From: an uncultured Ruminococcus sp.
GTDB taxonomy: Bacteria > Bacillota > Clostridia > Oscillospirales > Ruminococcaceae
Length of the DNA: 8,438 nucleotides
Assembly (NCBI GenBank): GCA_937898375.1
Contig: CALEJX010000246.1
Span: forward strand, 1-8,438
Direction of reading: 5' to 3'
The position numbers and the translations under genes were made by a program. Positions 1 through 7,186 of this stretch are shown here, piece after piece. Position 1 is the stretch's first letter, and every line of letters begins with the position of its first letter. Below the pieces are notes generated by a model that was given only the letters and a program-made list of their open reading frames with translations, had not been told where the DNA came from and searched no databases.

Positions 1-1344
1 CGTTTTGCTGTAGTATGTGCAGAGTGCGTGACCGCCCTCGTGATAAGCTGTAAGCTTCTTTTCGTCCTCGGAAATGACCTTGGACTTCTTTTCAGGACCT
101 GCAACCACCTTGATAGAAGCTTCTTCAAGCTCGTCTTTAGTGATAGCCTTTTTGTTCTTTCTTGCCGCAAGGAGTGAAGCCTCATTTACAAGGTTTTCAA
201 GGTCTGCGCCTGTGAAACCAACTGTTGACTTTGCGATAGTTTCAAGATCAACGTCAGGAGCCAGCGGCTTATTTCTTGTGTGAACTTTCAGTATAGCTTC
301 TCTGCCCTTTACGTCAGGATAGCCCACAAGTATCTGTCTGTCAAATCTGCCCGGACGGAGAAGTGCAGGGTCAAGAATGTCTCGTCTGTTTGTGGCAGCC
401 ATAACGATAACAGAATCGTTATCCTCAAAGCCGTCCATTTCAACGAGAAGCTGGTTAAGGGTCTGCTCACGCTCGTCATTACCGCCGCCAAGACCTGCAC
501 CTCTCTGTCTGCCCACTGCGTCTATCTCGTCTATGAAGATGATAGCAGGAGCGTTTTTCTTAGCCTGCTCAAAAAGGTCTCTTACTCTTGAAGCACCGAC
601 ACCGACGAACATCTCGACGAAGTCAGAACCTGAAATTGAGAAGAACGGAACTTTTGCTTCGCCTGCAACGGCTCTTGCAAGAAGTGTTTTACCTGTACCC
701 GGAGGGCCAAGGAGCAGCACGCCTTTAGGTATTCTCGCACCGATCTCGGTATATTTCTTATTGTCACGGAGAAAATCAACGATCTCCTTAAGCTCTTCCT
801 TTTCCTCGTCTGCACCTGCAACATCATCAAAGGTGGCTTTCTTGCTGCTCGGCGCCATTTTGGCATTTGTTTTTCCAAAAGATGACATCTTTCCGCCGCC
901 TGCGTTCTTCATCATGAACACAAAGAAGAATATCATAACGCCCAGCATAAGCAGCGTCGGTATCAGATTGAGCCAGAAGCTGTTATCCGATATCGGTATA
1001 AGATTATACTGCAAAGGATCATCAGGATTTTCTGCATTGTATTTCTTACGATAGTTCTCAGCGTCCTCGCCGCCAAGGACTTCATTTGCAAACAGTGAAA
1101 CATTCGGCACAGTGTAACTGTAGATCTTATCCTCGCCCTTAAGCTTATACTTTAGCTGTCCTGAGCCGAGGTCAAGCTCGAACTGTGAAACGTTCAAGCT
1201 GTCAAACTGTTCCATTATCTCCGAATACTTTTTGTCAGATGATTTCGTGCTCATGCTTGTGAGCATATAGACCAATCCGCAGATTATAGCAACTGATACC
1301 AGCAGATAGATCAACAGCGTCTTTCCGTTATTATTGTTTTTCAA
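1..1344 (-). CDS. ftsH: ATP-dependent zinc metalloprotease FtsH, N-terminal 448 residues (3' end outside window)
   Basis: FtsH is a membrane-anchored hexameric AAA+ protease that extracts and degrades membrane proteins and unstable cytosolic proteins. The frame is open from TTG 1344 to the left edge. Order: MKNNNNGK, membrane helix at about 9-28, an extracytoplasmic domain at about 30-123, a second helix at about 124-145 (containing LLMLGVMIFFFVFMM), and a Gly-rich linker. The AAA+ domain follows: FDDVAGADEEKEEL (172-185), Walker A GPPGTGKT (213-220), pore loop FVEMFVG (242-248), Walker B IIFIDEID (268-275), MAATNR (315-320), and second-region-of-homology LRPGRFDRQ (329-337). The protease begins AYHEGGHAL (433-441) with zinc ligands H435 and H439 and catalytic E436. 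The fragment ends nine residues past H439, so roughly 200 residues are missing, including the third zinc ligand. TTG is chosen because an AAAAGG site (1355-1360) lies 10 bases upstream and the reading places the first helix correctly; the nearby GTG is in a frame that stops at once. Confidence 0.96.
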   Translation of the reverse strand, partial: MKNNNNGKTLLIYLLVSVAIICGLVYMLTSMSTKSSDKKYSEIMEQFDSLNVSQFELDLGSGQLKYKLKGEDKIYSYTVPNVSLFANEVLGGEDAENYRKKYNAENPDDPLQYNLIPISDNSFWLNLIPTLLMLGVMIFFFVFMMKNAGGGKMSSFGKTNAKMAPSSKKATFDDVAGADEEKEELKEIVDFLRDNKKYTEIGARIPKGVLLLGPPGTGKTLLARAVAGEAKVPFFSISGSDFVEMFVGVGASRVRDLFEQAKKNAPAIIFIDEIDAVGRQRGAGLGGGNDEREQTLNQLLVEMDGFEDNDSVIVMAATNRRDILDPALLRPGRFDRQILVGYPDVKGREAILKVHTRNKPLAPDVDLETIAKSTVGFTGADLENLVNEASLLAARKNKKAITKDELEEASIKVVAGPEKKSKVISEDEKKLTAYHEGGHALCTYYSKT

Positions 1345-1382
1345 TCGATCACAACCTTTTGTTCTATATTATATTTGACTCC
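1345..1382 (-). promoter_or_regulatory. hpt-ftsH spacer with a weak candidate promoter and the ftsH ribosome binding site
   Basis: The 38-base spacer contains a TATAAT box (1368-1373 on the minus strand) and AAAAGG (1355-1360), 10 bases before the TTG start of ftsH. The sequence 17 bases upstream of the box (TAGTTT) is a poor -35 match, so a promoter here would need an activator or may not exist. The spacer has no terminator, so read-through from hpt is expected. Confidence 0.3.
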
Positions 1383-1907
1383 TTACTCGGAAACTATACC
1401 TATAAAAGGAAGATTTCTGTATCTCTCGTCATAATCAAGACCACAGCCCACAACGAACTTATCCTCGATCTCATAACATCTGAAATCAGGGGCTATGTCT
1501 GCAACTCGTCTTGACGGCTTATCAAGCATTACAGCTATCTTAACGCTTGGCGCACCCATTGACGCAAACCTCTTTTTAAGCTCGCAAAGCGTTCTTCCTG
1601 TATCGAGGATATCCTCTACCAGCAAAACGTCCCACTCTCTCAGGTCAAGACCCATGAAATCATGGTCGCCTGAAATGGAAACATTGCCCGTTGAGCTTGT
1701 GCCAACATAGCTTTTAGCAGTGATAAAAGCTATCTGCATATCGTTGTCGATACGTCTTACAAGGTCAGCCGCAAAAACGAACGCACCTTTAAGAACGCAT
1801 ACCACAAGAAGCTTTCTTCCTTTGTAAGCCTCAGTTATCTCAGCCCCAAGCTTTTTAACTGACGCCGCAAGTTCCTCCTCAGAATAAAGAACCGATATAT
1901 TGCTCAT
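1383..1907 (-). CDS. hpt: Hypoxanthine phosphoribosyltransferase
   Basis: This cytoplasmic purine-salvage enzyme converts hypoxanthine (often also guanine) and PRPP to IMP or GMP plus pyrophosphate. The 174-residue length is typical. Visible motifs are VLKGAF (38-43), with the LKG pyrophosphate loop; the flexible active-site loop KSYVGTSSTGNV (65-76); the PRPP-binding signature VLLVEDILDTGRTL (94-107), with acidic pair E98-D99; LDKPSRR (128-134), with the purine-contacting Lys 130; and FVVGCGLDYDERYRNLPFIG (151-170), with Asp 158. The start is ATG 1907, 10 bases after AAAGG (1918-1922). The gene lies between tilS and ftsH, as in B. subtilis (hprT), where HprT and TilS have been reported to form a complex that activates ftsH transcription. 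Whether that holds here is unknown. The stop is TAA, 38 bases before ftsH. Preference for hypoxanthine over guanine or xanthine is inferred from the family and context. Confidence 0.96.
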   Translation of the reverse strand: MSNISVLYSEEELAASVKKLGAEITEAYKGRKLLVVCVLKGAFVFAADLVRRIDNDMQIAFITAKSYVGTSSTGNVSISGDHDFMGLDLREWDVLLVEDILDTGRTLCELKKRFASMGAPSVKIAVMLDKPSRRVADIAPDFRCYEIEDKFVVGCGLDYDERYRNLPFIGIVSE

Positions 1908-2008
1908 TAACTAACAACCTTTCCGATTATATATTATCAATGTGACAGAAAAGTGAAAAATACAAAATCATACGGAAAAAACCGCTCCGACTTGTCAGGA
2001 TATGTACC
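1908..2008 (-). promoter_or_regulatory. tilS-hpt intergenic region with a candidate hpt promoter
   Basis: At 101 bases this is the longest gap in the window and the likeliest site of an internal promoter. On the minus strand it becomes AT-rich toward hpt, with overlapping -10-like boxes GATAAT (1933-1938) and TATAAT (1926-1931). No good TTGACA-like -35 box sits 16-18 bases upstream (ACTTTT for the TATAAT box). The TATAAT box would start transcription within the Shine-Dalgarno AAAGG (1918-1922), so GATAAT is the more workable choice. I see no convincing terminator: the short CGG-T6-CCG inverted repeat near 1975-1986 has only a 3-base stem. Confidence 0.3.
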
Positions 2009-3334
2009 TCACTTTATGGTGAAAGCCAGAATTTTCACAGTTTCAGGGTCTATCTTCACCCTTTCAGCCGCACCGCTTCCCTCAACGAAAACAACGCCCT
2101 CGCTGTCTTTTAATATCACGGCACTGCCCCTGTCTTCAAGCCTGAATGACTTGTTCACCAGCTTTCTCACGTCGCTGTCAAAATCTCTGTTCACAAGGCG
2201 TATCTTCTCGCCCTCTTTTCGATTTTCGACAACAATTTCACCCTTTATTTTATCATAATCCAGACAGCAGTTTGCAAACTTTTTATGAACATTTGCGATT
2301 TTTCCGTCAAAAGGATAAATTTTGAACTCTATCTGCCTATCTCCGAACTGACAAACGCCCTCGCCGCATGCTTTAACGCTTCTGAAAGTGCTGTTTTCAA
2401 GCATTTCGCCCTTTGCAAAACTCAGCACTCCTTTGGAGCAGACAGCAAAAAATCCGCCCTTGATGTTCGCCTTGCCCACATCAAGTATCAGCCTATCGAT
2501 ATCCTCGATACTGTCGTGGCTCACAGTAAGCCCCTCTTTTTCCAGAATGTGCATTATAGCACGGCGGCGGACGCTTTCATGAAGCTGTCTTAGATACAAA
2601 GCGTCATAGCCTTTTGGCAAGACCGCTTTCTCAAAGGCTTCAAGCCCTTGACTTTCAAGGTAGTCGCTGTCTGTTCTAAGCCTGTCAGCCGTCATGGAAT
2701 ATGAGCTGAAAAGCGAGCTGTTAAGCTCCGCAAGTCTCGGCACAACAAGGTGGCGTATCTTATTTCGGGTATAATCGTCAGTAAGATTTGTAGAGTCAGT
2801 GACAAAATCCTGTCCCCTCTCTTTGAGATAATCCTCTATTTCCTGACGAGTGCAGTTTATAAGCGGTCTTATGATATTGCCCCTCACAGGCGGTATACCG
2901 CAAAGACCTTTCAGACCTGTACCTCTTGCAAGATTGAAAATAGCAGTTTCAAGACAATCCGAAAGGCTGTGTGCTGTGCATATCTTGTCTGCACCGATAC
3001 TGTCGAAAAAGTCATATCTAAGCTTTCTTGCGCCCTCCTCGGTGGATACAGAATGTTCCTTGCAATAGCCCACAACATCGGCATGGAACACTGTCAGCTC
3101 GACCCCAAGCTTTTCGCAGAGCTTTTCGCAAAAATGCTGATCTCTGTCGCTTTCCTCCCCACGGAGGTGGTGATTGACATGACAAGCGCACATATCATAG
3201 CCCAGCTCATATAAACACAAAAGGAGCGTAACGCTGTCAGCGCCTCCTGAGAGGCACACGAGCAAGCGTTCGCTCTTATTTGCCATATGAAATTTTTCTA
3301 TGGTAAAAGCTACCTTATTAAGAAAATTATTCAT
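2009..3334 (-). CDS. tilS: tRNA(Ile)-lysidine synthetase TilS
   Basis: TilS joins lysine to C34 of the CAU-anticodon tRNA-Ile using ATP, changing its decoding from AUG to AUA and its charging from Met to Ile; it is usually essential. Counting from ATG 3334 the protein has 441 residues. The N-terminal PP-loop ATPase domain has LLVCLSGGADSVT with the SGGxDS P-loop at 29-34, HVNHHLRGEESDRD (52-65), and TAHSLSDCLET (120-130), followed by RGTGLKGLCGIPPVRG (137-152). A middle helical domain follows, then a C-terminal domain with VENRKEGEKIRL (369-380), the TilS C-terminal signature. The first codon is one of two tandem ATGs (3337 and 3334). AGGAG at 3340-3344 is 5 bases from the second and only 2 from the first, so 3334 is preferred; a TTG at 3352 lies upstream of the site and is rejected. 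It overlaps the dnaB end by 8 bases and is followed by a 101-base gap. Confidence 0.96.
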   Translation of the reverse strand: MNNFLNKVAFTIEKFHMANKSERLLVCLSGGADSVTLLLCLYELGYDMCACHVNHHLRGEESDRDQHFCEKLCEKLGVELTVFHADVVGYCKEHSVSTEEGARKLRYDFFDSIGADKICTAHSLSDCLETAIFNLARGTGLKGLCGIPPVRGNIIRPLINCTRQEIEDYLKERGQDFVTDSTNLTDDYTRNKIRHLVVPRLAELNSSLFSSYSMTADRLRTDSDYLESQGLEAFEKAVLPKGYDALYLRQLHESVRRRAIMHILEKEGLTVSHDSIEDIDRLILDVGKANIKGGFFAVCSKGVLSFAKGEMLENSTFRSVKACGEGVCQFGDRQIEFKIYPFDGKIANVHKKFANCCLDYDKIKGEIVVENRKEGEKIRLVNRDFDSDVRKLVNKSFRLEDRGSAVILKDSEGVVFVEGSGAAERVKIDPETVKILAFTIK

Positions 3335-4688
3335 CATCTCTCCTGAAATCAAGACCTCTGAACAGGGTATATTCGCCTATCCAGCCAAGCTGTACCTTAT
3401 CGGTCTGTCCATGACGGTTTTTCGCAATTATACACTCAGCCACCGACTTGTCGCCCTCATCGCTGTAATAAGCGTCACGATAGAGGAACATGATGATATC
3501 GGCGTCCTGCTCGATAGAACCTGACTCACGCAAGTCTGAAAGGATAGGTCTTTTATCGTCACGCTTCTCTGAGCTACGGGAAAGCTGTGAAAGTGCGATA
3601 ACAGGCACATTAAGCTCCTTTGCCATAAGCTTCAAGGAACGTGTTATTTCAGAAACCGCCTCAACACGGCTGGCATTTTTGTTTGCTGACTGCATAAGCT
3701 GTATGTAGTCGATGACAACAAGTCCCAAATTTCTCATTCTTCTGAGTTTTGCTTTCATCTGCGGCACCGTGCAGCCTGCGCCGTCGTCAAAATATATAGG
3801 AAGCTGTGACAGCGTGTCCGCCGCACCTGCTATCTTTTCCCAATCAGAGGGTTCAAGATTACCCGACCTGAGCAGAGTATTATTAACAAGCGCTTCCGAA
3901 GCAAGCATACGGGACACGAGCTGTTCCTTACCCATTTCGAGAGAGAATATAACAACGTCACGCTTTGTCGCCTTGCAGGTATTCACCGCAATGTTGAGTG
4001 CAAATGCAGATTTTCCCATTGCAGGACGGGCGGCGATAATGATAAGGTCAGTTCTGTTAAGACCTGTTGTGATAGCGTCAAGCTGACCGAAACCCGTCTT
4101 TGCGCCAAGATGTTCACCTGCGTCAGGACCTGATATCTCCTGCAAATGCTCGAATGTATCAACGATAACGTCGCTTATTCGTGTAAGACCCTGAACATCT
4201 CTGCCCTGTCTTATCTCAAAGATAGACTGCTCGGCAGCGTCAAGCTGAGTCTGCGAGTCCTCGCCGCCGTCATATGCCTTTTCAAGTATCTGATTAGCGG
4301 CATTTATGAGCGACCTTACTCTTGCTTTTTCCTCGATTATCTTGCAGTAGCTCTCGATATTGTCCGTTGACGGCACCATTTCCATAATACCGAGCAGATA
4401 GTTTTTTGCCATTGCAGACGTTTCAAAGATACCCATTGTGACGGCTTCATTTATTACCGTGATAAGATCCTCTTTGCTGCCTGTGGTGAACATTCTGACG
4501 ATTATGGTGAAAAGCTGCTGGTGCTGCGGACGATAAAAGCTTTCAGGCTTTAGAAGCTCAATGACCTTTGGAAGCACCGAGGGGTCACGAAGAACTCCGC
4601 CCAGAACGGCTTCCTCAGCCTCCTGAGAAAAGGGCAGCTCCCTGCCAAGGGTCGCTCCTGTGGTAAGCCCACGGAAATTATCAGCCAT
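3327..4688 (-). CDS. dnaB: Replicative DNA helicase DnaB (called DnaC in B. subtilis)
   Basis: This is the hexameric helicase that unwinds DNA 5'-3' at the replication fork and binds the DnaG primase through its N-terminal domain. It has 453 residues, typical for the family, with no intein or insertion. The N-terminal helical domain (about 15-120) starts with LPFSQEAEEAVLGG (18-31). After a linker comes the RecA-like ATPase: Walker A ARPAMGKS (220-227, with the Ala in place of the first Gly that is common in this family), SLEMG with catalytic Glu 251 (249-253), Walker B VVIDYIQLM (324-332, D327), SQLSR (367-371), and KRPILSDLRESGSIEQDADI (379-398), which carries the conserved C-terminal ATP-site arginine region. 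It starts at ATG 4688, two bases after the rplI stop, and its stop lies inside the start of tilS. Both junctions suggest translational coupling. Confidence 0.98.
   Translation of the reverse strand: MADNFRGLTTGATLGRELPFSQEAEEAVLGGVLRDPSVLPKVIELLKPESFYRPQHQQLFTIIVRMFTTGSKEDLITVINEAVTMGIFETSAMAKNYLLGIMEMVPSTDNIESYCKIIEEKARVRSLINAANQILEKAYDGGEDSQTQLDAAEQSIFEIRQGRDVQGLTRISDVIVDTFEHLQEISGPDAGEHLGAKTGFGQLDAITTGLNRTDLIIIAARPAMGKSAFALNIAVNTCKATKRDVVIFSLEMGKEQLVSRMLASEALVNNTLLRSGNLEPSDWEKIAGAADTLSQLPIYFDDGAGCTVPQMKAKLRRMRNLGLVVIDYIQLMQSANKNASRVEAVSEITRSLKLMAKELNVPVIALSQLSRSSEKRDDKRPILSDLRESGSIEQDADIIMFLYRDAYYSDEGDKSVAECIIAKNRHGQTDKVQLGWIGEYTLFRGLDFRRDDE
3340..3344 (-). promoter_or_regulatory. Ribosome binding site of tilS inside the end of dnaB
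   Basis: AGGAG lies within the last codons of dnaB, 2 and 5 bases before the tandem ATGs. The dnaB stop TAA (3327-3329) falls just downstream of both ATGs, so termination of dnaB and initiation of tilS occur at the same spot, a typical translational coupling arrangement. Confidence 0.7.
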
Positions 4689-4690
4689 GA

Positions 4691-5137
4691 TTACTCCTCA
4701 ACGACCTTTACTTTAACGCTGCATGATACGCCATGTGTGAGCTTTATCTGTGCAGTATAGTCGCCGAAAGCCTTTATCTCGGCTGTAAGATTTATCTTCT
4801 TCTTCTCGATAACAACGCCATACTGAGCCTTAAGGCAATCAGATATAACGCTTGCTGTAACAGCGCCAAAGAGCTTTCCGCCCTGACCTGCCTTAGCCTT
4901 TACCAAAACTTCCTTGTCCTTTATCTTCTCGGCGATAGCCTTGTTATCGGCTGTCTCAACATCTATCTTGTGCTGAGCGGAAGCCTTTTTGCCTGCAAGG
5001 TCATTAAGATTTTTAGCCGTTGCTTCAAGTGCAAGACCCTTTCCAATAAGGAAATTTCTTGCATAACCGTCTGCAACATTGATGATATCTCCCTGTTTGC
5101 CTGAACCTTTTACGTCTTTTAACAAAATAACTTTCAT
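4691..5137 (-). CDS. rplI: 50S ribosomal protein L9
   Basis: L9 binds 23S rRNA near the base of the L1 stalk and extends from the large subunit; it influences reading-frame maintenance. The 148-residue length is normal for bacterial L9. It begins MKVILLKDVKGSGKQGD and contains the L9 signature GYARNFLIGKGLALEAT (about residues 24-40). A Lys/Ala-rich linker helix follows (about 41-75), then the C-terminal domain with GGKLFGAVT (86-94). The start is fixed by homology. The best upstream Shine-Dalgarno match, AAAGG at 5152-5156, lies 14 bases from the ATG, which is longer than usual. The gene sits between gdpP and dnaB, a common Firmicute arrangement, and its last two codons (GAG GAG) form the ribosome binding site of dnaB, implying co-transcription and possible translational coupling. 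Confidence 0.98.
   Translation of the reverse strand: MKVILLKDVKGSGKQGDIINVADGYARNFLIGKGLALEATAKNLNDLAGKKASAQHKIDVETADNKAIAEKIKDKEVLVKAKAGQGGKLFGAVTASVISDCLKAQYGVVIEKKKINLTAEIKAFGDYTAQIKLTHGVSCSVKVKVVEE
4694..4699 (-). promoter_or_regulatory. Ribosome binding site of dnaB inside the end of rplI
   Basis: GAGGAG encodes the last two residues (Glu-Glu) of L9 and lies 5 bases before the dnaB ATG. Ribosomes finishing rplI therefore terminate next to the dnaB initiation site. Confidence 0.75.
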
Positions 5138-5162
5138 AGTAATTTACACTGCCTTTCTTTTA

Positions 5163-7139
5163 TTATTCCTGAGAATTGTTCTCCCAGTATTCGTCAATGG
5201 CGTCTGCAAGGCGTTTTCTCGCCTCGTTCATTGAACAGTTGAGCTGAGTTGCCGCCATAGTAAGATGACCGCCGCCGCCCAAAGACTCCATGATGACCTG
5301 CACATTACAAGCACCCATGCTTCGTGCAGAGATATTTATAACACCGTTCGTTTCATAGATAACGAACGAAGCTTTTACGCCTGTTATGCCAAGCAGCTCG
5401 TCTGCCGCCTGTGAAGCCGCTATCCTTATATCAGAGAAGTTCTCCTCTGTATAAGCCACTGCGCACTCTTTATAAAGGTGAGCACTGTTGATAAGAGAGG
5501 ACTTCTGATGATAAGTTTCGATAGAGTTTGCAAAAAGCTTTTTGACAGCTATCGTATCAGCACCCTTTTTCTTCAAAAACGCCGCAGCTTCAAAAGTGCT
5601 TACGCCTGTTTTCATAACGAAATTCTTTGTGTCCAGCATTATTCCTGCAAGCAGAGCTTCCGCCGCATGGACAGTGATATTAGAATCCTCGCCGAAATAC
5701 TCGATAAGAGCCGTCACAAGCTCGCAGGCTGATGAAGCGTTAGGTTCTAAGAACGACATTATAGTCGGCTCGATACCATTCACCATTCTTCTGTGGTGGT
5801 CGATAACTACCACATTTTTTGCCCTTGCAAGTATCTCTTTTGACTCCACCAGTGCAGGGTTATGGGTATCGGTCACCACAAGAAGCGTGTTATCGTCAAG
5901 TCTTTCAAGACCCTCCTGGGGAGTTATGTAATAACGTTCTGATTCGTTTTCGTTTATGTAGTTTATGAGCGTTTTTGACAAATTCTGCTCAGGATCTACC
6001 ACAACGTATGCTTCTCTTACCATATTTCTGATAGCACAGCAGAAGCCTGTTGCAGAGCCCACGCTGTCAAGGTCGCCAAACCTGTGACCCATTATAAGCA
6101 CCTTATCGTGGTTGCAGATAAGCTCCAGCATAGCCTTTGCCACCATACGGATACGGGTCTTGTTGTTCTTATCTGGAGCGGAAGAAATTCCGCCGAAGAA
6201 CTTGAACTCGCCGTCCTCCTTGACTGCCGCCTGATCTCCGCCACGTCCAAGGCACATTTCAAGAGCCTGCTTTGCAAACTTCTCGCTTTCTGCAAGGTTT
6301 GCACCGTCTCTGCCCACGCCTATAGACAATGTGAGATTAGAACGCTCGCCAACAGCTATCTTTCTTGCCTGCTCAAGTATCTTAAATCTCTGCTCGATTA
6401 TAGGCGCAAGGTGGCGCTCCTCCATATAAACATAGAACTTGTCGCTTGCCACTTTCTTTGACACCGCAGTGGTATTCTCCAAAAATTCCTCTATGAGCTT
6501 TTCTATCTCAACAACAACGTGAGCCTTTTCGCTCTCTCTGATATTTGACATAAGCTCGTCAAAGTTATCTATTGTTATGATTATTACTGCCTTGTGGGAC
6601 ATTCTGAACTCGTATTCAAGCTCCACATAATCGGTAACGTCATTGAAATAGACCATTGAAAGCTCGCCGTCTGTATCTGTATGTATAGCCTTTGCCTTGT
6701 AAAAGTGGGCATTAGTACAAACAAGGTCGCCGTCGGAGGTGTATATCTTATCCATATCGATATTCATAAGCTCTGTGAGATCAATGCCGTAGGCTTCCTC
6801 CTCAGAGTAGACCTGTCTGCCGAAAAGCCTGTTATACCACACGATGATATTTTCGCTGTCGATTATTATGGCAGGAGCAGGAAAATTCAAGAGAGAGTCT
6901 CTCTCCGTCTTTGAGATCAATGTAGAAAGCTTTGCTACATACTTGCGGGTGTGATTGTGGAAAACCACTTCTTCAAGCACCCACAGCACAGCCGCCGCCA
7001 CAGACACCATGATAAGCACACTGCCCGACTCTCTGTGAGACGGAGTAGAATGCAGCATAAACGCACCTATAAGCGACGAAAGCATGGTCACGCACACCGT
7101 TATTCTTATTATGATCTGTAATCCGTTGTTACTTTTCAT
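5163..7139 (-). CDS. gdpP: Cyclic-di-AMP phosphodiesterase GdpP (DHH/DHHA1 family membrane protein)
   Basis: GdpP (YybT) hydrolyses the second messenger c-di-AMP to pApA and so affects potassium and osmotic balance and cell-wall stress tolerance. The 658-residue length matches the family (about 655-660). Domains: two membrane helices near residues 8-28 and 40-59; a PAS-like segment about 80-175; a degenerate GGDEF domain about 180-310, with ASDKF (231-235) where an active cyclase has GGDEF; then the DHH phosphoesterase with MGHRFGDLDSVG (350-361, H352, D356, D358), TDTHNP (423-428), IDHH (446-449) and MLDT (500-504, D503); and a DHHA1 domain with GGGGH at 621-625. All expected metal ligands are present, so the phosphodiesterase should be active. 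The start chosen is ATG 7139, 7 bases after AGGAG (7147-7151); an in-frame TTG at 7145 lies too close to that site. It ends in tandem stops TAATAA, 25 bases before rplI. Confidence 0.96.
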   Translation of the reverse strand: MKSNNGLQIIIRITVCVTMLSSLIGAFMLHSTPSHRESGSVLIMVSVAAAVLWVLEEVVFHNHTRKYVAKLSTLISKTERDSLLNFPAPAIIIDSENIIVWYNRLFGRQVYSEEEAYGIDLTELMNIDMDKIYTSDGDLVCTNAHFYKAKAIHTDTDGELSMVYFNDVTDYVELEYEFRMSHKAVIIITIDNFDELMSNIRESEKAHVVVEIEKLIEEFLENTTAVSKKVASDKFYVYMEERHLAPIIEQRFKILEQARKIAVGERSNLTLSIGVGRDGANLAESEKFAKQALEMCLGRGGDQAAVKEDGEFKFFGGISSAPDKNNKTRIRMVAKAMLELICNHDKVLIMGHRFGDLDSVGSATGFCCAIRNMVREAYVVVDPEQNLSKTLINYINENESERYYITPQEGLERLDDNTLLVVTDTHNPALVESKEILARAKNVVVIDHHRRMVNGIEPTIMSFLEPNASSACELVTALIEYFGEDSNITVHAAEALLAGIMLDTKNFVMKTGVSTFEAAAFLKKKGADTIAVKKLFANSIETYHQKSSLINSAHLYKECAVAYTEENFSDIRIAASQAADELLGITGVKASFVIYETNGVINISARSMGACNVQVIMESLGGGGHLTMAATQLNCSMNEARKRLADAIDEYWENNSQE

Positions 7140-7146
7140 TTCCAAG

Positions 7147-7151
7147 CTCCT
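7147..7151 (-). promoter_or_regulatory. Ribosome binding site of gdpP (decides start)
   Basis: AGGAG on the minus strand lies 7 bases before ATG 7139 and only 1 base before the in-frame TTG at 7145. The spacing favours the ATG, giving 658 residues. Confidence 0.75.
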
Positions 7152-7186
7152 GAATTTCTATAAACAGCCGCACTGTTGTCAGGCGG

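Noticed and set aside
377..1054. Long open frame (225 codons) on the plus strand
   Set aside because: It lies wholly antisense to ftsH, whose minus-strand frame has every FtsH motif. The plus-strand translation is Ser/Pro-rich with no recognisable domain.
1965..1995. CGG-T6-CCG inverted repeat after tilS as a terminator
   Set aside because: The stem is only 3 bases and the T run lies in the loop, not after a stem.
2750..3214. Plus-strand open frame of 154 codons
   Set aside because: It is antisense to the PP-loop region of tilS. The minus-strand frame is clearly TilS, and the plus-strand product resembles no family I recognise.
7140..7186. Hairpin AACAG-CCGCA-CTGTT (7163-7177) as a terminator after RNase J
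   Set aside because: The stem is only 5 bases with low GC content and no following T tract on the minus strand, so it is not a convincing intrinsic terminator.
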